DNA of 64,000 nucleotides, from NCBI GenBank assembly GCA_020726505.1, contig JAHLEZ010000009.1, positions 1,798,001 through 1,862,000 on the forward strand, read 5' to 3'. Made by a program: the position numbers and the translations under genes. A model generated the notes under the pieces. The model did no database searches, was not told where the DNA came from, and worked only from the letters and a program-made list of their open reading frames with translations. This document shows, piece by piece, positions 21,782-32,908 of the stretch. Source of the DNA: Leptodontidium sp. MPI-SDFR-AT-0119. Taxonomy: Eukaryota; Ascomycota; Leotiomycetes; Helotiales; Leptodontidiaceae. How positions within the stretch are numbered: the first letter of the stretch is position 1; every line of letters starts with the position of its first letter.

Positions 21782-22773
21782 TTAGCGAAAGAATTCCACT
21801 ACCTTTGTATGTTACTGTACTCCACAAGTTGGCCTTCCTTCGTCGCATTTTACTTCTAGCAATGGTGTTAGTCATGCTGGAGGTCACGGGAAGATGAACG
21901 AAGAATATACTCCGAGTTCGACAAGTCCAGCAACCAGCCTTTGACCTTGGAGGTATCCTGTTTTTCCGATGCTCACGGGGAGGATTACCGGATGATACAA
22001 ATCCGGGCTGGGGAGATGGTGGCCAAACCTCCTGCCTCGGTGCTACGAGCAAACGAGGCTCGGCGCGACGATCTCCTTGCATCTGTAGAATAGTCGAAGT
22101 ACATAGAAATCAAGGAGGCTGAGGGGAGAAAGGCTAGCAGCAAATGTTCAGGGATTCGAACGGAAGAACGATAAAAGGGCCGAAGGTTATATAGAATGTG
22201 GGCAAAGCAGACGCTGGTGCGGGCTCCAACAAGAGTGTGCCCTTCTGCCATAGCGGTTGCCCACGAGTCTGCAAGACGGGTAATAGAGAACCAGTGGGGT
22301 TCGTGCATGACTGCATCCGCAGCAGATTCTTCTGATATTTGTGTGGAGAGGTCTGATGTTGGAAGACGTTCGGCAACGGCCCCAGCTAAGTAGAAAAAGA
22401 AAAGACTTCAATCGCAAGGTGGTGCGACCTCAGGCAAAGAAAGACAAGCCACGGCAAGATTTCCATGTCACATACCATCGAATCACATGGAGTTGCCAAT
22501 TATGTGACATGACAACTGCGGCTAGTAATTCACGCAATCTGGACAATTAATATAGAAATTAGTTTCCCAACGGTGCTGAAGTAACAATGTGCGTTGCTAT
22601 TTTTTTTTTGGAAGGGTGCAATTGTCCACGTGATGCTACCGAGAATTTTCTGTTTTTGCTGAGGTTATCGCGAAAACGAGTAGATTTGTGGTAGGTAACA
22701 GCTCCCAGCTCGCACTACAGACTGGGCTGCGAAGCTATTCCTGACAACTACTCGTTCTTGCACGAAAGCTCAT

Positions 22774-24050
22774 GATGTTCCTACGATGGGTGTAACCCAA
22801 TCGACCGCGAGACAGGAGCATTTGCACCAATACCAGGCGATGCAGATATTGGCGGAGTTGGAGTGGGCTTGCGCCTCCCCAACATGAGGGAGTAAATGTT
22901 GACTCTGTTACAGGTCATGACAGCTTTCATAATCACAGCATGGATCACAATACTTGCTTCTACGATGGCATCTTTGCGCAATTGGAAAATGATCACGTCT
23001 CCAAACTTTATTAGACTCGCATTTGGTGCTGAGGACGTCCTAGGCCCACTGTGCGACTTACAAGCCATTACCGGGGCCGCGATAGTAATAGCTGGTTTTT
23101 CTCAATGGCAGACCATCACCTACTATCATCGGGAGCTGGTTGGGTCCTACTGGTATCTCACTTCGAATTCATTCTGGTCCGCCCGCCGTGCTTACATGTA
23201 CGATGCTATTGAAAGTACGAAAACTCCTGGCAGTGGCCCCTTGATTAGGAGGACTCCAACCAGCGGGACATCAACTGGCATGGCTTCGACTGGCGCGACT
23301 GAAATTAGTGAAACCACAACCGAGAGAGCCAAAGCCAATAAAGACTGGACTGTCTGGCGAGTTTGCACACGCAGGGTGTTCATTGTGATAAGCGTGGCGC
23401 TCGGCATTGCTTGGTCGACCTCATCCACCATTCTTGAAATTCATGGATGGGATGAGAGGGATCCCAGTAGGTGCTACAACTATAACGATGCCACATACAA
23501 CAACCAAGGGAAATATTACAATGGAGTCATACTTGTTGGTCTATTCGTCTACTTTGTATCGCTGCTCTGGAGTTTCGTAGACCGAGATAGAAAAGCGGAA
23601 AGAAAATACCATGGCTTGTTTAAACCAGAAGAGAATCAACGCGAAGGAAACCTCTCAAATTCTCGGTGGGTTTATTAGGCGGTACGAATCATAAGAGGCA
23701 TAATAGCTGTCTGGTCTTATGGGGATAGTCATTCGCCAGAATTCTTTCTTTTTTATTATCTGTTCGTTAGTTGGAACACATGGGACATCATCATGTTGAA
23801 AGTTCTAAACGAACATTTAGTTAATAATGAAACGAAGATAGGTTTTGGACAAGTATTGCCACTTGTTCTCCTGGCACAGATTGGTCTAAATATCGTCGAC
23901 ATATGGAAAGGTAAGCAACACTCCGTCCGTCAGGCCTTTAACTTACCATGACTAGATCCATCGAAAGCGATAGAAAGGCAGAATGATTGTAAGGATTTGA
24001 TGGAAGAGAAGAAACTCATGCCCTTCAGGCGTACAACGACATCAACATAA
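22774..24050 (+). pseudogene. Fungal multi-pass membrane protein of unknown function, two in-frame stops
   Basis: One frame runs from about 22774 through 23910, then after a 45-bp intron (23911-23955) to TAA at 24048-24050. It is interrupted only by TAA at 22893-22895 and TAG at 23676-23678. The beginning CNPIDRETGAFAPIPGDADI, followed by hydrophobic stretches (VMTAFIITAWITILAS, AITGAAIVIAGF, VFIVISVALGIAW, YNGVILVGLFVYFVSLLW, VLPLVLLAQIGLNIV), is typical of a large family of uncharacterised fungal membrane proteins. After the second stop the sequence still reads FFLFYYLFVSWNTWDIIMLK, as expected for the family. Both stops are explained by CAR to TAR. The 5' exon before 22774 was not defined. 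The central soluble loop is Ser/Thr-rich. Confidence 0.6.
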
Positions 24051-24834
24051 TGCCGACGCCATCACGTAACTCAGCAGGTAGCCGAAGATCTGTCGTAGTC
24101 GTTAGAGTCGAAGGATGGAGCATGAGCCGTAGAGTCGCGTGGATGTTGCTGCACGCTTTCGTCGCTGTTGAAAGACAAATCGCCGAGAAACAACGAGTGC
24201 TCATATTGCCAAAGGTTTCATACAAACGGGGGAAATTAGGCTCTCGCACAGAGCCGGAGAGAGCCATTTGAGAATGAAAAACAGACACAACTTTGCTTCG
24301 TTGTGTTGGTAATCTCTGTTTTAGTGTCCCTCATACTTATGCCAAGTAATTTCCAACGGTTTCCCAGAGCGGCTTGGGGCGACTTTTTTGAAAGAACAGT
24401 TTGAAGAGCTTACTGTGTACAAGAGTATAGTACAGCATTGATTGATTGATTGATATTTTCATACACGGTTCCAGCTATCCATTTGGATAGCTATGCCGGA
24501 ATGACCCAGCTTTGGCGCCAGTTGCCGAACTACGTCTACCTTAGGAGACGCACCTCACTTCATCACACTCGTGTGACCAGCAACCTCCTCCACTGGGCGG
24601 TCTGGCTTCTATCTACGTATATATACATATCCGTTGACAAAAGTGCTCTGTTTGTGACTTTGGTATAAGGCTATGACTTGGCGACCAACTGTCGCCCCGT
24701 ATCTGCTGTTCCCTGGTAGAGACATAAATAGTCCGCAACACTTACTGTCACTTGATCGAGATATGCTCCGGCAGTAGCTAGTGCAAGGGGCAGTCCGTCT
24801 AATTCTCCAGCAAGCATGATAGCATCGGGATCTA

Positions 24835-26338
24835 TGAAGAGATCAGATCTGCATTACAGAAATGTATAACAAACGGCGAAAATTCCATAAACCTTTCAGC
24901 ATTCTGCTCCCTTCGACACATCTCATGGACTGGTTTACAGTCCTCCGAAGAATTTGATACTCTCAGTCGCGCTCTAAAGAACACGGGACATCTTAGGGAA
25001 CTTCGTCTTGATTTTGTCAACTGGTCAGAGGAAGATTTCGATGATTGGGATAACTCGGATGATAATGACTCTGAAAACTTCATTGCAAACTAGGTTTTAA
25101 AGTTGTCGACTGATCAGTTTGAGATAATGTTTCCGGCCTTGGAAACCCTATCTGAGTGACATCTCCCTTGAGAATGCGCAAAAGCGGATTACATATGCTT
25201 TCAATTTCCACGAGCTGTCGTCTTTGACATTACGCCACTGTTCCGGGTCAGGGGAGTTTCTGAATGAGGTCATTGGCTCTGGCCAAACGATCAGACTCTC
25301 GTCACTGGAAGTTGTTTGGGGCCCATCCGACAAGGGCTTTGATATGTGTGATACCCTTTCAAGTTTTTTGGGGGCATTCCAGGGCCTCAAGGATCTATTT
25401 CTCAGTCTCCCGGGACCAGTTAAAACCTTGGAGCCTTGGCGCAGCATAATCCATCACAAGTCAACCCTTACCAGATTCGTCTGCCATCAAGGACGGTGAA
25501 CCTGGATGATAATTTTCCTCATTTCGAAGAAGAGATGGACCTTCTAGATCTATCACTTTTGCCGGAAGACAGAGCTGAGCTGGATCGATCCGAGTCGCGT
25601 CATCCCTTTGCGGCGCTCAACTTGGAGTCTATTGGCTTAGGATGTGTGCCTCGACATCTGGTAATGATATTTAATATTTTGGCTAAGCTCTAGTCGATTT
25701 CTTTTGGGGACAGGCTGACAGACAATTTTGATACTCTTGAAGAAGTCAATCTTAGCACCGTTCATCAACAGTCCAACGTTGAAGATCCTGCATATAAGAA
25801 AATCCGGTGTTGATATGGAGGGCTATAAGAGGAGATCGAGAGGAACTTCATTCTGGGATTTAGATTCTGATGAAGATAGTTTACCGATGAGGAACTCGGA
25901 ATTGATCTTGATCTAGACATCATTACTGGTAGCGACGGTTCATCCAACGAAGTCAAGTCAAACAGTGGGAAGCCTCCGAGCTCCAATCATCCCACAGCTT
26001 CTTTGGATTTCTTCGAAACTGCTGAGATACAACGCCTGCTGACCTAGCTTCTGGAATTTACCAATTGGGCCTTTGGACCTGATGGTCTTCCATCGCTAGA
26101 GGTTTTAGCTTTTGGCGACTTCTCTCACGACCGCCGGTTCGACGTCCACAATAAGCTCTTCTGCAGGCACACTCGGTCAACTCGACACCTAGGAGATGAC
26201 ACCTCGCAACAGATCCATGATGAACTAGTTCTGACATTTCGCCCTGTAAGAGAGAACGACTGGGAGTTGTGGGATCGAATCGATCGGAACACCGAGTTCT
26301 GGAACGCTTGTCTAGCAGATTCGATCCTAGACGACTGA
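24835..26338 (+). pseudogene. LRR/F-box-like fungal protein, degenerate
   Basis: Repeated leucine-rich segments (INLSAFCSLRHISWTGL, LRELRLDFVNWSEEDF, FPALETLSE, LSSLTLRHCSGSGEFL, LSSLEVVWGP) lie in one frame. They are interrupted by TAG at about 25091 and TGA at about 25157. A one-base deletion near 25490 then shifts the frame (HQ | RTVNLDDNFPHFEEEMD continues in the next frame). A short intron follows LGCVPRHL, and the last part (LEFTNWAFGPDGLPSLEVLAF to ILDD) ends at TGA 26336-26338 after another TAG near 26043. Expanded families of such proteins are common in leotiomycete genomes. No function can be assigned; the first exon is not defined. Confidence 0.58.
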
Positions 26339-26358
26339 CCTGGACCACAACTCTACTC

Positions 26359-26918
26359 CTACACATCTTTCGTTAACACTCCCCCATACGCCTTCTCCGG
26401 GCCAAGGAAATCAGACATAATACCGACCGCACAACCCTTAACCTCGGGCTCCTTTTCCATTGCGATCGAAATCGTGGTATGCAGTGCGACAGTATCTCAA
26501 GCTAACTGCAAGCGGTGTTTACCCCAGTCATGTTTCTTCCCCTCCCGCATGAGAAATTTGCGCGTAGCTTCCGCGCCATCGATTTCGAATCTCTTGTCGG
26601 TCGAGACGAGATTACCGCTGGTCGCCCATCCCATATCGTGTAGGATTGCGGTAATGGCGTGAAGTTCGACGTCGCGGTGCTGGAACTCGGGGAGCTGGGA
26701 GCAGAGGAACTCCCCGTAGAGCCAGGAGCGGATGACGTGGTTGTAGGTGAAGTCGCTGAGGTGCTCGCGGGCAAATTCAAGGGCTTTGGTGATGAGTGGT
26801 GTATCTGGGACTGTGACGCCGGCGATGACTCGTGTTGGGAGTTCACCGGGATGGCTGCAAGAACCCCACAAAGACCGAGAAGCGTGACATTCAAGATGAG
26901 CGTGAAACGGAAATTCAT
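26359..26918 (-). pseudogene. HD-domain hydrolase (cyanamide hydratase-like) with signal peptide, broken
   Basis: ATG at 26918 starts a signal peptide (MNFRFTLILNVTLLGLCGVL). Right after it the frame shifts: the mature part SHPGELPTRVIAGVTVPDTP lies in another frame, as if one C were lost from a CCC run. The domain then reads NHVIRSWLYGEFL, AITAILHDMGW (the HD metal ligands) and DKRFEIDGAEATRKFL. TGA at 26499-26497 replaces the expected Trp (RLQLA-W-DTVALHTT). The frame then stays open to TAG at 26361-26359. Relatives are metal-dependent hydrolases secreted or vacuolar in fungi. It faces the LRR-like pseudogene tail to tail with a 20-bp gap. Confidence 0.7.
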
Positions 26919-26945
26919 TTTGGATGAAAAGGTGAGAGGAGTCAC

Positions 26946-28397
26946 ATGAAGGACAGAGGTCAGAGGAAGCAGGCCTTATGTAGCGATTTATATGCCACGT
27001 GCCATTCGGATGTACACTGATGTGCAATCTTGCTGCCCGGCCTGATACCTTGTTCGTGTTGCTACCATTCTTTACATCCGGCTCGAAGAATCTAGGCAAC
27101 TTCCCAATACTTACGCATCTCATACCATTTAGACAATTTAAATGATTACCCGAAGGCGAACCACCTTTTTCCAAGGCAGAAATGCTTCTCAGGAGCTCGG
27201 TTCCCGTGATAATGACGAATATGGAATAAGAAACGGAGTCTAGATACGCCGGACACCGAGAATTTTCTCTGGCTGGTGGACTAGCAATATAAACGGAGTG
27301 GGCTAATACATGAGACTCAGAAGTGGCATAAAGAAGTATTTTCGAAGAGCCGGGTTTGGATCTCAAGCGTCGGATGTAGAGAGAAACTCCTTATGGGCAT
27401 ATCCGCCCAACTGCCGCCAGTTTTGCCAGGGCCCGAGCCCCTTACAGGGTAGGGCATGAGTATCCAAGAGCTCGGCCCCTGGGATGCTTCTAAGAAGGCA
27501 CTCCTCTTCATACTCGAACGTGAGATGGAAGCCAGACGATCTTGAAGCCCTGCGTAAGAAATCTTCCTCTCATGTAGTAGTTTGTTTACATTAACAGGGA
27601 ATTCAAAGAAGATAGGTTTGTTAAGGACAAGAGCAGTTTCGAGACCGAGGTTGTAGTAGCAGGTGAACCGATTGATGTTGTTTTCATTTAAACAAGTTCC
27701 GCTTAAGTCTAGCGTAGACGTTTTACAACAAAGTATTATTTTCCAGTAATAATACTTAAATTGACTGTCCTAAATAGAGTGATATGTACACCTTATATAT
27801 TGCACATCTAGTAATATGCCTCTAGGACCGCACTTCTTAGTGGTAAAGCTAGGCAGGGTCATGGGACCCTATAGCTAGGGGACAGATATATACTTTTGAA
27901 AAGGTGATACGATTAAAAAGAAGTTATAACTTAAAAATCAGAAATCATAATCGAGCTATAACTTCTTGCCTCTTATACCTCCTTTTTAAAAGTATAAACT
28001 AAATTATACATAACTAGGGTTCTAAACAAGATATAGGATCCAGGGGAGTCATGGATATTTGCAGCGCTGGACATGTTGTTGGAGCGTTTTCTTCTTCTGT
28101 TCATCCCGCTGGACACCTCTTGGGAAGCTAAGAATTATCCCTTGAAGGCATTGCACCAAATTCTAAGTCCAAGAAGCAGAATATTGGAGGGATGAATTCT
28201 TTTACAGAACCCTTGTACTTAGGCGAGAGGTTGTTGGTATTTGGGCAATGCCCCACTCCATTTTGTTCTTTGTAACGGGTTTGCTTGCTCAATTTTTCAT
28301 AACGTAGAAAGACTTCAACGAAGCTTGACAGTCGACAGCCTGTTGTCGAACGTGAAAGTGAGATTATCGTGGGGCTGCTTGTGTGTTTCTCCGTAGC
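26946..28397. other. Intergenic region with an inverted repeat
   Basis: No supported gene. Composition turns AT-rich between 27690 and 28050, where a long imperfect inverted repeat lies (27889-27996). A small palindrome, GTATTATT...AATAATAC, sits at about 27733-27755. Confidence 0.35.
27889..27996. repeat. Imperfect 43-bp inverted repeat, MITE-like hairpin
   Basis: The left arm (27889-27931) begins TATACTTTTGAAAAGG and ends AAGAAGTTATAACT. The right arm (27954-27996) is its imperfect reverse complement, with a 22-bp spacer. Similarity continues weakly outward (CTAG-containing segments). The source could be a miniature inverted-repeat element damaged by transitions; no target duplication was found. 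Confidence 0.5.
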
Positions 28398-28555
28398 TCT
28401 AATACGCTGTCACCTCAATCTCCTCCGTCTTAGCATCTTTCTTCAAGTCATCGTTCTGAATCAACACCTGCGCAGCCTCATATGCATCTTTCCCATCGAA
28501 CAACACCACTATCTCCTCCAGACTCAAGCGTGCCAAAGTCCTTGGCACCCGTGAG
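28398..28555 (-). pseudogene. C-terminal tail of an MFS sugar-type transporter
   Basis: On the minus strand the frame reads TLARLSLEEIVVLFDGKDAYEAAQ and ends at TAG 28400-28398. LSLEEIxxLFDG is the conserved cytoplasmic end of fungal sugar porters. No transmembrane region precedes it (bases above 28560), so this is a truncated remnant of about 50 codons. Confidence 0.45.
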
Positions 28556-29168
28556 TTGCAGGCGAGCCGTGATCCGCTAGGAGGCTTCTAGTTTCGTTGA
28601 CAACAAAAAGGCATACGCTCAAGCTCTTCCTCGACTTCGGCGACGGCGACAACCACTATTACATAAATAGGACCTCGGCACCATTTATTTAACCGTCAAA
28701 AGAGAGGGAAGAAATTCGACAAGTCAATGCCGAAGTGCTCTGCGTTGGATTAATGCCATTCTTATTTATCCCCGTGTCATCCTATCAACGCGGGACCATC
28801 TACCCTTAAGTGGTGGTCATTAGGCGGGTCACGGATGTTTAGATGGAATTTTTTTGTGATAAGTTTGGTCTTCTATTTTAGGAGTTAAGAAAGGAAATAG
28901 TCGTTCGCCACTGACTCGTAGAATTTGTGGGCTGTCAGTGGTGGTAAATCACCCCTGTTTCTGTAGGGGGTCAATATTCTGATGGTATCACTACTACTAG
29001 CTGACAGCAATCAAATAACGAGATAGTAACCTCTTTAAAACTTGGTACTAAAGCAATTATACTATCACGTATCAGAGGGCTGAGAGATGACCTTCTCAAC
29101 TTAGTGCATGTATAAGACGTTAGAAAGCATCTTATTTCCCCACAGAGTGTATCCCGTGTCGCGACACG
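28556..29168. other. Intergenic region, no gene seen
   Basis: AT-moderate sequence without a supported frame or repeat. It contains the upstream region of the MADS-like gene. Confidence 0.3.
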
Positions 29169-29476
29169 ATGGCAAAAAGAAGGAATCCGTACAAAGGGGC
29201 TTTAGGGAGGAAGAAGACATTGGTTAAGAAAGCCCACAAATTGGGCCAACTTCCTGGGTTTGAGGTAGCTCTGTTCATTCGCCAGCGGGGCCGAGTCACT
29301 GCATACCGTTCAATCGATGACGAATCTTGGTGGCCAGTGAAGGCAGATATTGTAAGTTGAATTAGCATAGATCTAGCATATAACTAATCTGCGTAATCCA
29401 GGATTTCGCGTACCCCACGCCGACGAATCTTCTGCCGCATCACTTCGAGGTGGAGCAGCCTAGGGCGAGCCAATAA
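29169..29476 (+). CDS. Small MADS-box-like (SRF-type) protein, intact
   Basis: Exon 1 (29169-29351) and exon 2 (29402-29476) are joined by a 50-bp intron (GTAAGT...CAG) in phase 0 and give 85 aa. MAKRRNPYKGALGRKKTLVK followed by KKAHKLGQLPGFEVALFI and RGRVTAYRS has the layout of a MADS/SRF DNA-binding domain: a basic helix, then the alpha I helix, then a beta strand with FI. The usual I-domain and activation region are absent, and the protein ends PHHFEVEQPRASQ. Short single-domain relatives exist in fungi, where their role is unknown. DNA binding is inferred from the fold only. Confidence 0.6.
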
Positions 29477-30185
29477 GACTGTTTGGTTGTCTCGTTCTCA
29501 AGTAAAAGATACTACTGGGTAGACTATCAATGAGAAATCAATTCACTCTATTTGATCGATGCGGTGAAGCCGTTTCGAAATGCCAAGGAATAAGTAGGAG
29601 AGAATGTAAAGCAATCATACTGTACCAGGTCAGAAACAGTTACTCTGCATTTGATGCTATTCATTCATACTTCTTGCTCAGCCTTGATATTGATCCGAGA
29701 TTCCATCGCACTTAATGCTTCACTGCGAATGCTCGTTATACTCTTATCCCCTCTCTAACGTTTACAAAGCATTCCTTTTTTGGAATTTTCGCGTTTTCTT
29801 CAGTTCCCCTCCGTCGCCTGTGAAGGAATAAGTTCAAAAGGGGTTTCTCGAATTGGTCACACCTTGCCCAACGTGGTAGGACGACACCACGCCTAAGAGT
29901 ACCTAAGGTCATGAAAGTTGATAACCAGCCGCTCAATATGCCGTGATGTTTGTTTATTATCGTGATCTCAAGTACAAAATTTGAAAATATCCCATCCTTA
30001 AGCCGCTGTAACAAAATTGAAGTCAAAGGCTTTATCTTTTGCGCTATTGGAATTCCAAGACCCACGCTCGGCTTCGTAAGCGAAACGGATGCGTGGAATC
30101 AACCTTCTTGAGGATACAGCTTGCTTGAGGAAGTAATGCTAGTCTAATCAGCCAATATTCGTAATATACTACTTAATTGCTCCTT
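29477..30185. other. Intergenic region, no supported gene
   Basis: A 109-codon frame on the minus strand (30065-29736) is rich in Arg and Lys at its end. It shows no domain and is not supported. Confidence 0.3.
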
Positions 30186-30189
30186 ACAT

Positions 30190-31033
30190 TCATTAAACTC
30201 TTAAAGGATCCTTCTAGAGTACATGAGATGAAATCAAGCGCGTCCCTAGACCATTTCTCATCATCTAGGGTGAGGTGGTAGCGGGACAGCATTATTTCTT
30301 CTATGAGTTCCGCTAATATTGGAAAATCCAATAGAACTTGTGAGACTTTAGGGCTCTCATGTAGGCTATTATACTTAAGCTCTCGAGGATCTAGGACTTG
30401 GGCGAGTGGATGAGCAGATGTTGTGTTTTATATGTGGGAAAAACTAACCAAGTTTGATATCTCTATTAAGAGACAACTAGATATTTTCTTGCGAGAGGTC
30501 TTTGCAAGAAAGCTTCAGCGAAGAGATATAAGTAACGCCCTTTAGAACCTGCTATTATCAGCCATTGCCTTGTTTGTGGTGGGGTTATCTGGTACTTTGG
30601 TAAGTATTGTCGCTATCTCTCGCTCTTCGAGATCATATTTCTGGAATTCCAACTGAGCGAAAGAGACGTTAAGATGTTCTGTGACAACAAAAATCCTATT
30701 ATTATAATAATAGATGTCTTCGGTAGTTGCGATATTTAGATGTTTAATCTAAGGAACAATCGGCGGGTCCCCTAAAACATCAAAAGGAGAAACCTCTCGA
30801 ATATTAGCAAGCTAGAAGTATAATGCTTTGCGTAGTGTTAATGTCGTTGGGCTAACTTGTCGAATATAGCTGTAGTCATCCCACGGGTTCTTAAGTAACA
30901 CTCTAAGCACCCTTCTAACCTTCTCAGGTGTTCCTAGATCTGTCAGACTTGGAGGAGCCTCATCAGCATCATTTAATAGGCGGCCTAAGAAGACCCGAAC
31001 CCTTCGCAAATGACGAAGTACTGGTTGACTCAT
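30190..31033 (-). pseudogene. Kinase-like repeated gene, copy 1, RIP-broken
   Basis: From ATG 31033 the minus-strand frame encodes SQPVLRHLRRVRVFLGRLLN and LRVLLKNPWDDYSYIRQVSP. After TAG codons it continues with TTEDIYYYNNRIFVVTEHLN and FAQLEFQKYDLEEREIATIL, which resembles the kinase hinge and helix D/E. The far part, LTLDDEKWSRDALDFISCTL, resembles the end of a protein kinase C-lobe. Several TAA/TAG/TGA codons interrupt it. The segment 30604-31210 is repeated at 53265-53870 in the same orientation. The kinase assignment rests on weak motifs and no catalytic HRD/DFG was found, so it could be a pseudokinase-like fungal family. Confidence 0.45.
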
Positions 31034-31210
31034 TCTTTGATTAAGGGGGAAACGCTTATTATCTTTTTGAAAACGTCTTACTTTACTCAGTCAATATTAT
31101 AATTGAAAATACAGGAAGAAGGAGATCCGTAGTTGTTGCCAGCCGTTTCGTGCTGGTTGCTACTAGTCTCATGTGGATATTTAAGCGAGGTGGTCATCTT
31201 GACCATCAAC
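30604..31210 (-). repeat. Dispersed repeat pair K, copy 1 (other copy 53265-53870)
   Basis: About 600 bp are collinear with 53265-53870, same orientation, with many transition differences. Similarity starts at TCGCTATCTCTCGCTCTTCG and ends near GAGGTGGTCATCTTGACCAT. The rest of the gene (below 30600) is not shared with the other copy. Confidence 0.75.
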
Positions 31211-32408
31211 TGTTATCAGAGGAGTTACTCGCCTTCCATTTCGTGCCACTCTGCTTGTAGTTGCCAGTTGTGTTGTTGCAGTTGCTGGTTGTCGGTTTGT
31301 AATTTCCAACGGTCGCATTCTAACTGTCCCTTTTCTGATTGCAAATTTTATAAAGCCTCTGAAAAGAACGAAAGGAGATTAGGAATAGCTATTAGCAGAT
31401 GATAAGTAAACTCACGAATAGAACCTCGTGTTATAAGTTGGTATGGCTGATACGTTTGGGAAGATTGCTAGCTACAGATGAGCCGTCCAGGAGTTGATAA
31501 TGAAGTCTGATCATTCCTGTGAATCCAAATTCTCGAGCGTTCTGGGATTGTGGGCAACCTTGTGACCGTGTTAATCGTGGAAAACCACTGGTATTGTTTA
31601 GTCTTTTGATTAGGTGTAAGGATTTTCGCCTTCAAACCTTTTGGAGGGTTTTTAACATTCTCCTTTTTGGCATCCTCTTGTGTCGTGACTATTTCTTCAA
31701 CCTAAAATCCTCAGAAGTAGGTTAAATTAAGACGAACAACGACCACGTAGAGGAGTATTAACAAACACCAGAATTATATCAAGAGCAAACTCGGGTATCT
31801 GTAGCACGGTGGTTTGTACGGAAGGGGGTCTCAGGTGGGTCTCGCCCACCCCCCCTGTTTCTGCCAGATTCCATGACGAATAAGGAATAGATCTCTATAC
31901 TCCAAAACTGAGGATATACTATTTAGACCTTTATTTACATTAATAGCCAGAAGGTCCCCCTTTCCTTAATCTAACCTTTTCTAGCCTTTGTGGTATTGAA
32001 TCCACAAATCTATTAATCATTTTAATAGAGATCTTCTTCTCTTAGATATCTAGTATTGCTGCCTTTAAGTCTTTTAACTTTTAACCCCCGTGAGGATTCT
32101 TATTACGTAGCCTTTGCTTAAGAACCTTCTAGATATTCTTAATTAGATTGAGATCAAGAGAACAAGGAGGCTAATTAATTGAGTAAATATAATACTCTAA
32201 ACGCATGGCATTATAAAGGCCATGATTTCCAAGTGTATTTACTTTCCTATGAACCTTATTATTATCTTCCACGTAAAAGAAGTCTCCTCGTTGCGCAAAT
32301 ATCTCCTTTAACGGCCCCTTTAAGATCTGTTTTGCGTATTTCTTTTGCGTAAACCGTTTTCCTTTCCCCTCGTATAAGATAAAATATAAGGTAGACTTAA
32401 AGTGATAC

Positions 32409-32569
32409 TGTCGTATAGGTACGGGCTTACGGCGCCATGGCTCTGCTAAGTCAGCAGCCCCTATTCGTGTATGTAGTCAGTTACTGCCTACGAGCCTCCT
32501 TTTACAGAATTCAGACGACTTGATCACCACTTTGGGAGCACCTACTTTATGCTCCACTTCTGTACCACA
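32409..32569 (+). mobile_element. 161-bp small element (family S), second copy
   Basis: Ends TGTCGTATAGGTACGGGCT... and ...CTCCACTTCTGTACCACA match the termini of the 185-bp insertion at 10917-11101, while the interiors share no visible similarity. Flanks GATAC (32404-32408) and TATAC (32570-32574) match in four of five bases. Removing it would allow the transposase frame to continue into YHFKSTLYF. Confidence 0.65.
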
Positions 32570-32674
32570 TATACCTAATTACAACCCACGCTATAACTGA
32601 CTTATGGCTAAAGTGGAATGTGAATTGAATATAATCTAGTCTCTTCCGTTTACCATGCTTTCGCAGAAGCTTAC

Positions 32675-32908
32675 TGAGACGATCGGCTCACATGTTGCAG
32701 TGCCAAGGAGATTCAGGGGTTTGGGTTAGGTCTGACTAGGACCACTTTCGGTGGGGTTTCGGGGGTGATTCGCATATATATAAGGAGGTCCTCCCTCAGA
32801 CTCTTTGAATTCTGTATCTTCTTTCTTTCCTTCGTATTAGACCTATAATATTACTCTTGCCATACTCTTGCTCCCATACTCGACTGCTAGAGGTATTGCG
32901 TCGTTACA
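32675..32908 (+). mobile_element. Solo LTR, family C (234 bp), nested in the mariner element
   Basis: Begins TGAGACGATC and ends GTCGTTACA, flanked by the 5-bp duplication CTTAC at 32670-32674 and 32909-32913. A CATATATATAAGG TATA-like motif sits centrally, followed by a pyrimidine-rich stretch, as in LTR promoters. No internal retrotransposon sequence is present. Orientation is taken from the TATA motif. Confidence 0.78.
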
